Positions 16,535 through 24,551 of a stretch of DNA of 43,251 nt are shown one piece after another. Within the stretch, counting starts at the first letter, position 1. Each line of letters begins with the position of its first letter. Source of the DNA: Bacillota bacterium. Its GTDB lineage: Bacteria; Bacillota; Limnochordia; Darwinibacteriales; JAAYFS01. The position numbers and the translations under genes were made by a program. Where the stretch lies: positions 1 to 43,251 of the forward strand of contig JAAYFS010000042.1 in NCBI GenBank assembly GCA_012728115.1, written 5' to 3'. The notes below the pieces were generated by a model. That model was not told the DNA's origin and searched no databases. It was given only the letters and a program-made list of their open reading frames with translations.

Positions 16535-16792
16535 GTGGATTCGAATGATAAGACGAGGATGTTTTCGGCATCTGAGCTTGAAAAGATAAATATTAGAGAA
16601 TGCCTTAAAACTGTATACCAGGCCTTACAAGAGAAAGGTTATCGTCCATTAGATCAGCTTGTAGGATATCTTGTGTCAGGCGATCCTTCCTACATAACTT
16701 CTCATAAAGATGCCCGGTTTTTGATCGGGCAACTTGAGCGAATAGATATTCTTGAAGAAATAGTCTCTGACTATTTCAAGGGCTTGGAATAG
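16535..16792 (+). CDS. ireB: IreB/ReoM family regulatory phosphoprotein (UPF0297)
   Basis: Small cytoplasmic protein phosphorylated by PASTA-domain Ser/Thr kinases. In Listeria the orthologue ReoM controls ClpCP-dependent degradation of MurA; in Enterococcus IreB tunes cephalosporin resistance. The family core is clear: KTRMF near the N-terminus, TVYQALQEKGYRPLDQLVGY, LVSGDPSYITSHKDARFLI and a C-terminal LEEIVSDYFK. The frame opens at TTG 16514, but AGGAGG (16522-16527) lies inside that extension and is 7 nt before GTG 16535, so GTG 16535 is the start and the protein has 85 residues, the normal size. murA starts 28 nt downstream; the usual ireB-ruvX-yrzB order is absent. Confidence 0.93.
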   Translation: MDSNDKTRMFSASELEKINIRECLKTVYQALQEKGYRPLDQLVGYLVSGDPSYITSHKDARFLIGQLERIDILEEIVSDYFKGLE

Positions 16793-16820
16793 AAAGTAAG
16801 AAGCATAGGAGGTAGAAAGG

Positions 16821-18122
16821 ATGCCGAGGTATGTTATTAATGGTGGAAACCCTCTAAAAGGAGAGGTTGAGATCAGCGGTGCGAAAAATAGCGCCTTAGC
16901 GATTATTGTTGCCGCTGCTCTTGCAACAGAGGGGGAAAGCATTATAGAAAATGTTCCTCAAGGTAGGGATGTAGGAACAATCTGTATGATTTTAAAAAGT
17001 TTAGGTGTTGATTTATGGTTCGATAGTCAGAACCGTTTACATATTAAAGCTCAAAATCTCAATCGTTACCAAGCACCCTATGATTTGGTTCGAAAGATGC
17101 GAGCATCATTCTATTGTGCAGGACTTTTGCTAGGTAGATTAGGGAAAGCTGAAGTTCCTTTACCAGGTGGATGTGCGATCGGGTCTAGGCCTGTTGATTA
17201 CCACATCAAAGGTTTCTCGCAAATGGGAGCCGATATAACAATTGAACATGGTTTTATGAAGGCTACTTGTAAGAAATTAAAAGGAACTAATCTATTTATT
17301 AACCGTTCAAGTGTTGGGACTACTATCAATCTGATGATCGCCGCCACTTTAGCCGAAGGAACAACAACTTTAGAGAATGCAGCAAAGGAACCAGAAGTAG
17401 TTGATTTAGCGATCTTTCTTAATGCGATGGGTGCTAAGATCCGCGGAGCAGGTACTGACATCATTAGAATCGAAGGTGTGGACAAATTACACGGAACAGA
17501 ATATTCGATCATCCCAGATCGAATCGAGGCAGGAACCTTTATGTTTGCTGCAGCCATCACTGGTGGGGATGTAGTAATTAAGAAAGTTGTACTTGAGCAT
17601 TTGCGTTCACCGATCCTTAAGCTTGAAGAAGCAGGTGCAATCCTGGAAAAAGGCGCCAACGAAATTAGGGTAAGAGCACCAGAACGGCTCAAAGCGATCG
17701 ATGTAGAGACATCACCCTATCCAGGTTTCCCAACCGATCTGCAGCAACCATTAGTCGCCGCCATGTGCTTAGCGGAAGGGACAAGCTTGATCAGGGAAAC
17801 AATCTTCGACCGCTTCCGGTATGTCGATGAGTTGCGACGCATGGGGGCAGATATTAAGGTTGAACGGGAAACCGCGATAATCCGAGGAATCACCAAATTC
17901 ACAGGGGCTCCAGTTGAAGTGACAGACTTAAGAGCGGGAGCAGCGCTTACCATTGCCGCTTTGGCTGCAGCAGGCACAACAGAAATCTACGGAGTGGAAA
18001 TAATTGAAAGAGGCTATGAACGATTCGAACATAAACTAAGATGTTTGGGAGCGGATATTGTTCGGGAAGAGACAAGTGAAGTGAGCGATATTTTCTCCCA
18101 GATCGATGAAGTGAAAGTATAA
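16821..18122 (+). CDS. murA: UDP-N-acetylglucosamine 1-carboxyvinyltransferase
   Basis: First committed step of peptidoglycan synthesis: transfer of enolpyruvate from PEP to UDP-GlcNAc, in the cytoplasm. The 433-residue EPSP-synthase-fold enzyme has GAKNSALAIIVAAAL at the N-terminus, KMRASFYCAG, and the active-site loop PLPGGCAIGSRPVDYHI with Cys118 in the fosfomycin-target position, so it should be fosfomycin-sensitive. Also seen: RSSVGTTINLMIAATLAEG and the late DLRAGAALTIAALAA. It follows ireB by 28 nt, probably in one transcript, and ends at a strong terminator. Start ATG has AGGAGGTAGAAAGG upstream. Confidence 0.97.
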   Translation: MPRYVINGGNPLKGEVEISGAKNSALAIIVAAALATEGESIIENVPQGRDVGTICMILKSLGVDLWFDSQNRLHIKAQNLNRYQAPYDLVRKMRASFYCAGLLLGRLGKAEVPLPGGCAIGSRPVDYHIKGFSQMGADITIEHGFMKATCKKLKGTNLFINRSSVGTTINLMIAATLAEGTTTLENAAKEPEVVDLAIFLNAMGAKIRGAGTDIIRIEGVDKLHGTEYSIIPDRIEAGTFMFAAAITGGDVVIKKVVLEHLRSPILKLEEAGAILEKGANEIRVRAPERLKAIDVETSPYPGFPTDLQQPLVAAMCLAEGTSLIRETIFDRFRYVDELRRMGADIKVERETAIIRGITKFTGAPVEVTDLRAGAALTIAALAAAGTTEIYGVEIIERGYERFEHKLRCLGADIVREETSEVSDIFSQIDEVKV

Positions 18123-18203
18123 ATAACTGACGTTATACAAAGGTGAAACAAAGGTTTAATGAAGGCAAGTTTAAATTCGATTTAAATTAGGCTATGCCGA
18201 GGC

Positions 18204-18236
18204 AAGGAGTCTGAAAACGGTTTCAGGCTCCTTTTT
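18204..18236 (+). terminator. Terminator of ireB-murA
   Basis: A 13-bp stem (18204-18216 with 18221-18233, one G-U), 4-nt loop and a run of five Ts. It overlaps the stop of the convergent ytrI-like gene, so it probably works for both directions (the leftward stem is followed by few Ts). Confidence 0.9.
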
Positions 18237-18711
18237 GTAGTGGATCATCGGAATGAGGAGTAACCGACAGATAAACGGTGAGGGTTTCACTAATCACTAA
18301 GATATTTGCTTTTAAGGTGAACAATTGTTTTTCAACAGCTATAGTACGGCCGTTTAGGATGGCAAAAACTAAAGGGGGATCGATCGAATCAACTTCGCGA
18401 CCAATTAGATCTTCGAGTAAACCTTTAACTGCTTGAGCAATTTTCAAATTTCGATGCTGATCTTTTTCATCCATAATGATCGATATGTTTTTGACAAAAC
18501 GTTGACGACGTTCGATAAGGCTAAACTCTAGTTTTTCAATAGCGTTTTGCTTTTCGCTGAGCTCACTTCTCAACGTTTCTATTTCAATTAAGGTCTTGTC
18601 GATCGTCCAAGCGGACCAGATCATCGCTAGTGTTAACCCGATAATCAATCCGAGGATAAAACAAGCTAATGCTTTTAATAATGAGCCGCGGGTGAGAGCA
18701 TAGATGTGCAT
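18223..18711 (-). CDS. ytrI: YtrI-like membrane-anchored coiled-coil protein (sporulation)
   Basis: A 162-residue protein with one N-terminal transmembrane helix (residues ~9-31, ACFILGLIIGLTLAMIW), a coiled-coil segment (EIETLRSELSEKQNAIEKLE) and a small beta-rich C-terminal domain. Sequence similarity to Bacillus YtrI is not strong to my eye; the call rests on gene order, since ytrI and ytrH sit beside dnaE in Bacillus and this gene follows ytrH. In Bacillus these are mother-cell sporulation genes. GTG 18720 lies inside the SD; ATG 18711, 8 nt after GGAGG, is the likely start. Confidence 0.65.
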   Translation of the reverse strand: MHIYALTRGSLLKALACFILGLIIGLTLAMIWSAWTIDKTLIEIETLRSELSEKQNAIEKLEFSLIERRQRFVKNISIIMDEKDQHRNLKIAQAVKGLLEDLIGREVDSIDPPLVFAILNGRTIAVEKQLFTLKANILVISETLTVYLSVTPHSDDPLQKGA

Positions 18712-18712
18712 G

Positions 18713-19039
18713 CTACTCACCTCCAGTTAAAGTGATTAAGATCCAGTAACCAACATAGGCGCCAAGCAACGCGCTAACAATAATGGCTAATTGGCGGATC
18801 AATGCGCCGATCTGACCATAAAAGAGTCCGCTTTCAATGATTCTGATCGTTGGAAATGTTCCTCCAATAGCTACCAGGATTGCCCAGAGTCGAAACATCT
18901 TCGCTAAATCTCTAAGCATACTTATCGGAGAAAAACTTGTAAAAAGAGCCGCTAAAGATCCGATAATTGATCCACCGAGAATTACTCCTAGCGCGGAAAA
19001 GAAGGCTAACAGGATTTCTCTGGCAATTCGTTGAACCAT
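18713..19039 (-). CDS. ytrH: YtrH-like sporulation membrane protein
   Basis: A 108-residue protein with three hydrophobic segments. It matches the remembered Bacillus YtrH pattern closely: FFSALGVILGGSIIGSLAAL, then RLWAILVAIGGTF in the middle and a late SALLGAYVGYWI. YtrH is a sporulation protein of the SigE regulon needed for normal spore coat/cortex quality. It is divergent from dnaE, and the ytrI-like gene starts 1 nt past its stop. Start ATG 19039 follows GGAGGG on the minus strand. Its presence is evidence that the organism, or its ancestor, forms spores. Confidence 0.85.
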   Translation of the reverse strand: MVQRIAREILLAFFSALGVILGGSIIGSLAALFTSFSPISMLRDLAKMFRLWAILVAIGGTFPTIRIIESGLFYGQIGALIRQLAIIVSALLGAYVGYWILITLTGGE

Positions 19040-19117
19040 TTAGTGTATCCCTCCATGGCTATTTATATGCCTGTAATTAAACGTGAATTCGGTATCTTGA
19101 TAAAGGAGTGCCTTTTT

Positions 19118-22100
19118 ATGTATGTTCCGTTACATGTGCAAAGTGATTATTCCTTACTAGAATCCTGTAATAGAATCGAAGAGCTGGTTCCATTTATGCA
19201 CGATATGGGCATCAAGGCTATCGCTTTAACTGACCGCAATAATATGGGGGGGACGGTTAGTTTTTATCGGAAATGCAAAGAGTACGGGATTAAACCCATT
19301 TTAGGTGTAGAACTTGATGTTGAAGGGTTTAATGGAACTGGGTTTCCGCTGGTTCTTTTAGCAAAAAACGCTAATGGCTATCGTAACTTAACTTTTTTAA
19401 CTAGTATGAAAAAACCGATCGCCAAAGAAACCTTGTTCACTTATGCAAAAGACGTGATCGCTTTAAGTGGTGGCTATAATGGTGAGCTAGCCACTTTAGT
19501 TCGCTTAGGTAAATTTAAGGAAGCAGTGGATTTAGCTCAGCTAATGCGAGAAGCTCTTGGTGAAGGTCATTGGTATGTTCAACTTGAACTTTCTACCGAG
19601 ACGCATAAACAAGTGGCGAGAAAGATGTTTGAACTCTTGCCGAAGAGTGAGTTTGTTGCAAGTCAGAAGATAACATATTTAAGATCCGAAGAACAACAAA
19701 TAGTGCGAACACTCAAAGCGCTAAAGGATGGTAAGACGCTTGAGGAAACAAAGATTTTGGAGCTTAGTTTTTTGAACTATAACGAAGATCCTAGAGAGTT
19801 TAAAAGCGTTCCAGAAGCACTAAAAAACACTGAAAGAATTGCAGATAGCATTGATTATGTTTTCAGTAATGAACTGAAACTACCTGATTTAACGCACGAG
19901 TATTCACTAAGTGAATTAGTATATCAGGGAGCTCAAAAGAGATATGGTTCGGTGAATGCTAAACTTAAAGAGCGCATTGAATATGAGTTGAGCATCATAA
20001 AGAAATTGGGTTTTGAGAATTATTTTTTGATTGTTTACGATATTGTCCGCTTTGCGCGGGAAAAATCTATCCCAGTTGGACCAGGCCGGGGAAGTGCCGC
20101 AGGAAGTGTGGTTGCTTATTGTCTGGGCATCACCGATGTAGACCCTTTGGAATTCGGCTTGATTTTTGAAAGGTTTTTGAATGAACATCGTGGTGGACGG
20201 CCAGATATCGATATTGATTTTTGTTTTGAGCGACGCTCAGAGATCTTTGAATATGTAGCGAGCCGTTTTGGTCATGAACGCGTTGCCCATATCGGTGCTT
20301 ATGGAACTTTCGGAGTCCGTTCAAGCATCCGAGAAGTAGGGAGAGTGTTAAATGTCCCAGAGCAAATCATCAACGGCTTATTAAAAAGATTAAATCCCAA
20401 AGAACCTTCGCTTAATGATTTTTTGCACCAACGCCTGTCGCCAATTGAATTAGAAATAATTGATCTGGCGAGCAAGTTGGAGGGTTTAAAAAGACATCAT
20501 ACTACTCATGCAGCTGGGATTATTATCGCCCCTAAAGCGATTACTGAATATGCGTCGCTAGAGCCAACAAGTGAGGCTATCGCGACAACTCAAATGACGA
20601 TGGATGATTTGGAAGAGATGGGCCTATTAAAAATGGACTTTCTTGCGCTTAAGACCCTTACGATTCTTAAGGATATCGAAGCTAAGATTAGGCGATGGAA
20701 TCCGTACTTTAATCTGGCGGATATTCCCAAAGCGGATCCAGAGACCTTTAAATTGTTACAGCAAGGTCGAACTTTTGGTGTGTTTCAACTAGAGAGCACC
20801 ATGTTTCAAGAGCTACTTAAAGAATTTAAGCCAGATAAGTATGGTGATTTGATTGCGATCCTTGCCTTAGGGAGACCAGGACCGATGTCTCATCGTCGAG
20901 AATATGTTTTGCGAAAATCAGGCAAAAAGCCTGTTGATTACCTCCATCCTAAATTGGAACCGATCCTTGAGGAGACCTTTGGGTTTATGATTTATCAAGA
21001 GCAGGTTATCCAGATCGCCCATCAAATCGGAGGCCTATCTTTAAGTGAAGCAGATATCATGCGTGTTGCTATGGGGAAAAAAGATGCTCGATTGATTGAA
21101 AATTTGAAGATAAAATTTATAAAGGGAGCTGTTAAAAACGGATTAACGAGTAAGCAAGCGGAAGAATTATTTGCTGAAATGGAAAGATTCGCAGGGTATG
21201 CGTTTAATAAGTCTCATAGTGCGTGTTATGCTCTAATAAGTTGGCAGATGGCATACTTGAAAGCGAATTTTCCGTACGAATTCTATGTATCCTTACTCAA
21301 TTTCAAAAGTGATCTTGAGGAAATCCATGCTTGCCTAGAAGATTGCATGAATGAAGGTATAGAAATCCTGCCACCAGATGTAGTTTATTCTCAAAGTTTT
21401 TATGCAAGAGAAGGAATGGCAATCAGGGTAGGGTTGGGTAAGTTAAAGTTTATGAATAAGGGGATAGCTGACGAAATCATTAAACAGCGAACTTTTCGTT
21501 CATTCGTTGATTTAGCCGATTTTCTGAATAGAATTCGATTGAATGAAAATATTCGGCATAGTTTAGAGCTAAGCGGATCTTTTCGTACTTTAGCGCCTGA
21601 ACGAGAATTTCCACTCGATGAAAGGAACACAATAGGTACACAATTGAGTACCTACAACGCCAAAGTTTGGGATCCTTTGTTGGAAGAACTAAAGAGTGTC
21701 TTCCCAAGTATTGTAGCTGGGAGAATTGAGGAATTTCTAATTGATCAAGGAATTCCCAAAGGAGTGGTGAAGGGAAATGGTAGAAAAGTTCGTTTTCAGT
21801 TAACAAAGTCAGCAAAAGACTTTCGCAGGTTTTTTAGAGTAAATGAAGTAATTGCATTATTGGGTAGAGAAACTAATAAAGATAATGTTCTATTTGTAGA
21901 GTGGGCTCTGCCACTAAAAAGTGTGTTGATAATTTCTCCGCTTATTAAAGAATTAGGGCGGTTACAGAAATACTTGCATCAAATCAGAGGAGAATCGCCA
22001 GTTGTTTTTAAATTTAATTCAGGTGAGTTACAGCTTTTACCCCCAAAATTTTGGGTGAAAGAGGGAATGATAAATGCGACTGAATTAGATCCGCTTGTCG

Positions 22101-22144
22101 ATCAATTCAGTTGGATCAGAGATTCTCTTAAAGGTATTGATTGA
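19118..22144 (+). CDS. dnaE: DNA polymerase III subunit alpha, DnaE type
   Basis: Replicative/lagging-strand DNA polymerase of the C family. The N-terminal PHP domain is visible (HVQSDYSLLES, ALTDRNNMGGTVSFY), then the palm with PGRGSAAGSVVAYCLGI and the catalytic PDIDIDF near residue 362, then THAAGIIIAP and the HhH-type C-terminal parts. With the start used here it has 1008 residues, shorter than the ~1115 of Bacillus DnaE; the C-terminal OB/tau-binding portion looks reduced. The frame extends upstream to 19031, but that overlaps the divergent ytrH start; ATG 19118 has AAAGGAG at the right distance. Lies in the conserved dnaE-acc-pfkA-pyk block. Confidence 0.95.
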   Translation: MYVPLHVQSDYSLLESCNRIEELVPFMHDMGIKAIALTDRNNMGGTVSFYRKCKEYGIKPILGVELDVEGFNGTGFPLVLLAKNANGYRNLTFLTSMKKPIAKETLFTYAKDVIALSGGYNGELATLVRLGKFKEAVDLAQLMREALGEGHWYVQLELSTETHKQVARKMFELLPKSEFVASQKITYLRSEEQQIVRTLKALKDGKTLEETKILELSFLNYNEDPREFKSVPEALKNTERIADSIDYVFSNELKLPDLTHEYSLSELVYQGAQKRYGSVNAKLKERIEYELSIIKKLGFENYFLIVYDIVRFAREKSIPVGPGRGSAAGSVVAYCLGITDVDPLEFGLIFERFLNEHRGGRPDIDIDFCFERRSEIFEYVASRFGHERVAHIGAYGTFGVRSSIREVGRVLNVPEQIINGLLKRLNPKEPSLNDFLHQRLSPIELEIIDLASKLEGLKRHHTTHAAGIIIAPKAITEYASLEPTSEAIATTQMTMDDLEEMGLLKMDFLALKTLTILKDIEAKIRRWNPYFNLADIPKADPETFKLLQQGRTFGVFQLESTMFQELLKEFKPDKYGDLIAILALGRPGPMSHRREYVLRKSGKKPVDYLHPKLEPILEETFGFMIYQEQVIQIAHQIGGLSLSEADIMRVAMGKKDARLIENLKIKFIKGAVKNGLTSKQAEELFAEMERFAGYAFNKSHSACYALISWQMAYLKANFPYEFYVSLLNFKSDLEEIHACLEDCMNEGIEILPPDVVYSQSFYAREGMAIRVGLGKLKFMNKGIADEIIKQRTFRSFVDLADFLNRIRLNENIRHSLELSGSFRTLAPEREFPLDERNTIGTQLSTYNAKVWDPLLEELKSVFPSIVAGRIEEFLIDQGIPKGVVKGNGRKVRFQLTKSAKDFRRFFRVNEVIALLGRETNKDNVLFVEWALPLKSVLIISPLIKELGRLQKYLHQIRGESPVVFKFNSGELQLLPPKFWVKEGMINATELDPLVDQFSWIRDSLKGID

Positions 22145-22177
22145 CTTCTTACCGAATTATTTCAAGGAGGATTTGTG

Positions 22178-22447
22178 ATGTGGAAGCAAGGAGATATCCC
22201 GAATGACTACATTATGGTTAAAGCCCTTGAAAACGGAGTGTCAATTATCGGGCTTACCCGTGGTCATGATACTAAGTTTCACCATAGCGAGAAACTGGAC
22301 GCTGGTGAAGTGATTATCGCCCAATTTACTGAGCACACTTCGGCGATAAAAATTCGTGGTAGAGCAGTAATTTATACCAATTTAGGATGTGTCGAATCAG
22401 GTACAACGGATGAAAGCTTTGGAGGAGAATCGCCATGTGGACAGTAG
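22178..22447 (+). CDS. mtrB: TRAP, trp RNA-binding attenuation protein
   Basis: An 11-subunit ring protein that, with bound tryptophan, wraps (G/U)AG-repeat leader RNA and attenuates trp genes. The core [19 protein letters not shown] and [18 protein letters not shown] is nearly identical to the Bacillus protein. Using its numbering minus two, the Trp-pocket Thr25, Thr30, Thr49 and Thr52 and the RNA-contact Lys37, Lys56 and Arg58 are all kept. The 89-residue product has a short extra C-terminal tail. ATG 22178 is 7 nt from AAGGAGG and preferred to GTG 22175. In Bacillus mtrB follows mtrA (folE); here it follows dnaE and overlaps the next gene by 13 nt. Confidence 0.95.
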   Translation: MWKQGDIPNDYIMVKALENGVSIIGLTRGHDTKFHHSEKLDAGEVIIAQFTEHTSAIKIRGRAVIYTNLGCVESGTTDESFGGESPCGQ

Positions 22448-22632
22448 TATATATTGCTCCAAACCGTCCAGTAGCTGAGATGCTAAAAGAACTATTGGAA
22501 AAAGAAGGGATCCTGGTAGTGTTAAATTCACTAGGAGTCCCACATCTTGGTGCTTCTGCTAGTGTAGAGATTCGTGTTCCAGAATCAGAAGTAGAAGAGG
22601 CACATGATATTATTACCAGCGCACTTGGCTAG
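22435..22632 (+). CDS. DUF2007-type small protein
   Basis: A 65-residue soluble protein beginning [20 protein letters not shown] with the pattern of DUF2007 (a small ferredoxin-like alpha/beta domain, function unknown, sometimes called a putative signal-transducing protein). The second half, [21 protein letters not shown], is typical. ATG 22435 has GGAGGAGA at the right distance inside the mtrB coding sequence and overlaps mtrB by 13 nt, which suggests translational coupling. accD follows after about 20 nt. Confidence 0.75.
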   Translation: MWTVVYIAPNRPVAEMLKELLEKEGILVVLNSLGVPHLGASASVEIRVPESEVEEAHDIITSALG

Positions 22633-22653
22633 CTAAGATGGGTAGGTGTGGTT

Positions 22654-23514
22654 ATGTTGAGAGTTTTTAGAAACAGACCGAAGTTTGCAACAGTGAAAGT
22701 AAATAAAGAACAACCGAAGAAGGGTTTGCCAGATAATCTTTGGAAACGTTGTGATCAGTGTGCATCAATGATTTACAATAAAGAGTTAGCAAAGACCTTA
22801 AATGTATGCTCAGAATGCGGTTATCACTTTCGCATTTCCGCAAAGGAAAGACTCGGATTGATGGTTGATGAAGGAAGTTTCGAACCATTTGTTCCACTTG
22901 TCTCGAAGAATCCGCTAAATTTTCCTGGTTATGAAGCCAAGATAGAAAAAGCTCGAGAAGAAACGGGATTAGATGATGCCATTATTATCGGCACCGCAAA
23001 AATCAATGGATTTTCCACTGTAATTGGTATCATTGATTTTTCATTTATGGGAGGTAGTATGGGAAGTGTGGTTGGTGAGCAATTGACGCGGGGTTTTGAG
23101 TACGCTATTGAACATCAACTTCCCGTAGTTACTTTTTCTGGTGGTGGTGGCGGTGCGAGAATGCATGAAGGCATTTTTAGCTTGATGCAAATGGCTAAAA
23201 CTAGTCAAGCTCGTGGTAAACATCATCGAGCTGGTTTGTTATACATTTCTGTTTTGACTCATCCGACGATGGGAGGAATTTACGCTAGCTTTGCATCCCT
23301 AGGAGATATCATTATTGCTGAGCCAGGGGCCTTAATTGGTTTCGCTGGTCCCAGGATAGTTGAGGAAACAACTCGCCAAAAGTTACCAACAGGTTTCCAA
23401 ACAGCGGAGTTCGCTTTAGAAAACGGCATGCTGGACTTAATAGTGAATCGCAGCGAAATGAAAGATTATATCGGGCGGTTGCTCACATATCATGCGAGGG
23501 ATGAAGTTGTATGA
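22654..23514 (+). CDS. accD: Acetyl-CoA carboxylase carboxyltransferase subunit beta
   Basis: Beta half of the carboxyltransferase that moves CO2 from biotin-BCCP to acetyl-CoA, the first step of fatty acid synthesis. A four-cysteine zinc ribbon is intact (Cys33, Cys36, Cys52, Cys55 in the 287-residue product), followed by the crotonase core with FSGGGGGARMHEG, which forms an oxyanion hole. The frame starts at GTG 22648, but ATG 22654 is better placed after TAGGTG. The stop overlaps accA by 4 nt (ATGA), which supports equal production of the two subunits. Confidence 0.96.
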   Translation: MLRVFRNRPKFATVKVNKEQPKKGLPDNLWKRCDQCASMIYNKELAKTLNVCSECGYHFRISAKERLGLMVDEGSFEPFVPLVSKNPLNFPGYEAKIEKAREETGLDDAIIIGTAKINGFSTVIGIIDFSFMGGSMGSVVGEQLTRGFEYAIEHQLPVVTFSGGGGGARMHEGIFSLMQMAKTSQARGKHHRAGLLYISVLTHPTMGGIYASFASLGDIIIAEPGALIGFAGPRIVEETTRQKLPTGFQTAEFALENGMLDLIVNRSEMKDYIGRLLTYHARDEVV

Positions 23515-24551
23515 GTAGTAGTTTCGAATGGGAAAAACCATTAATTGAACTTGAAGAGAGGATAAAAGAGCTGAAGGATTTTATCGTTGAGCAAAACATT
23601 GATTTTAGTGCGGAACTAGGTGAGCTTGAACGAAAGGCAGATGAACTGCGAAAAAGCATTTATGAGCGCTTAACGCCTTGGCAACGCGTGCTAATGGCTA
23701 GACATCCTAAACGTCCAACAACTCTAGATTACATAAAGATGCTTTTTGATGATTTCATCGAATTGAAAGGAGATCGGACTTATCGCGATGATAAAGCGAT
23801 TGTAGGTGGAATTGGAATCTTCAATGGTGAGCCAGTAACAGTAGTCGGTCATCAAAAAGGGCGAGATACCAAGGAGAACATTGCCCGCAATTTCGGGCTG
23901 CCACATCCTGAAGGGTATCGCAAGGCTTTGCGATTGATGAAGCAAGCCGAAAAATTTGGACGGCCGATTATTACGTTGATTGATGTTGTTGGAGCGTATC
24001 CTGGAATAGAAGCAGAGCAACGAGGTCAAGGATTAGTTATTGCTGAATGTATTGAACAAATGTCGTTCTTGCGAGTTCCGATACTTTGTGTTATTACTGG
24101 AGAAGGCGGGAGTGGCGGAGCGTTAGCGATTGGGGTTGGGGATCGAGTATTAATGCTTGAACATGCTTGGTATTCCGTTATCTCACCAGAAATGTGTGCG
24201 AATATCTTGTGGAAAGATTCAAGCCGAGCTTCAGAAAGTGCTTCGCTACTAAAGTTAACTCCGACGGATTTGATGAAATTTAAAATGATCGATGATGTGG
24301 TAACCGAGCCATTAGGTGGTGCCCATCGTGATCATGAGGTGACAGCTGCTCAACTGAGAGCTTCCATGAAAAGACATTTAGCTATTTTGAAAAAGATACC
24401 TATCGAGCAATTGGTCGAACAACGTCTGGAAAGGTATCGCCAAATTGGGCATTTTCAAGAAAAAATTATTACCGAAACACTAAGCAATATTAATAATTTT
24501 AATGATATAGATAGTGAATTAGATTGTGAGGTTGATGAAGCAAATGAATAA
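23511..24551 (+). CDS. accA: Acetyl-CoA carboxylase carboxyltransferase subunit alpha
   Basis: Alpha half of the same carboxyltransferase, 346 residues (about 25 longer than typical because of a C-terminal tail rich in Asn, Asp and Glu). Core motifs: ARHPKRPTTLDYI, GDRTYRDDKAIVGGIG, TLIDVVGAYPGIEAEQRGQ, ITGEGGSGGALAIGVGDRVLM and WYSVISPEMCANILWKD. It overlaps accD by 4 nt and pfkA by 8 nt, so accD-accA-pfkA are read from one message. Confidence 0.97.
   Translation: MSSSFEWEKPLIELEERIKELKDFIVEQNIDFSAELGELERKADELRKSIYERLTPWQRVLMARHPKRPTTLDYIKMLFDDFIELKGDRTYRDDKAIVGGIGIFNGEPVTVVGHQKGRDTKENIARNFGLPHPEGYRKALRLMKQAEKFGRPIITLIDVVGAYPGIEAEQRGQGLVIAECIEQMSFLRVPILCVITGEGGSGGALAIGVGDRVLMLEHAWYSVISPEMCANILWKDSSRASESASLLKLTPTDLMKFKMIDDVVTEPLGGAHRDHEVTAAQLRASMKRHLAILKKIPIEQLVEQRLERYRQIGHFQEKIITETLSNINNFNDIDSELDCEVDEANE

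Noticed and set aside
17198-17692. 164-codon minus-strand ORF inside murA
   Set aside because: Antisense shadow of a strongly conserved gene; Ser/Pro/Ile-rich composition typical of such shadows, no SD.
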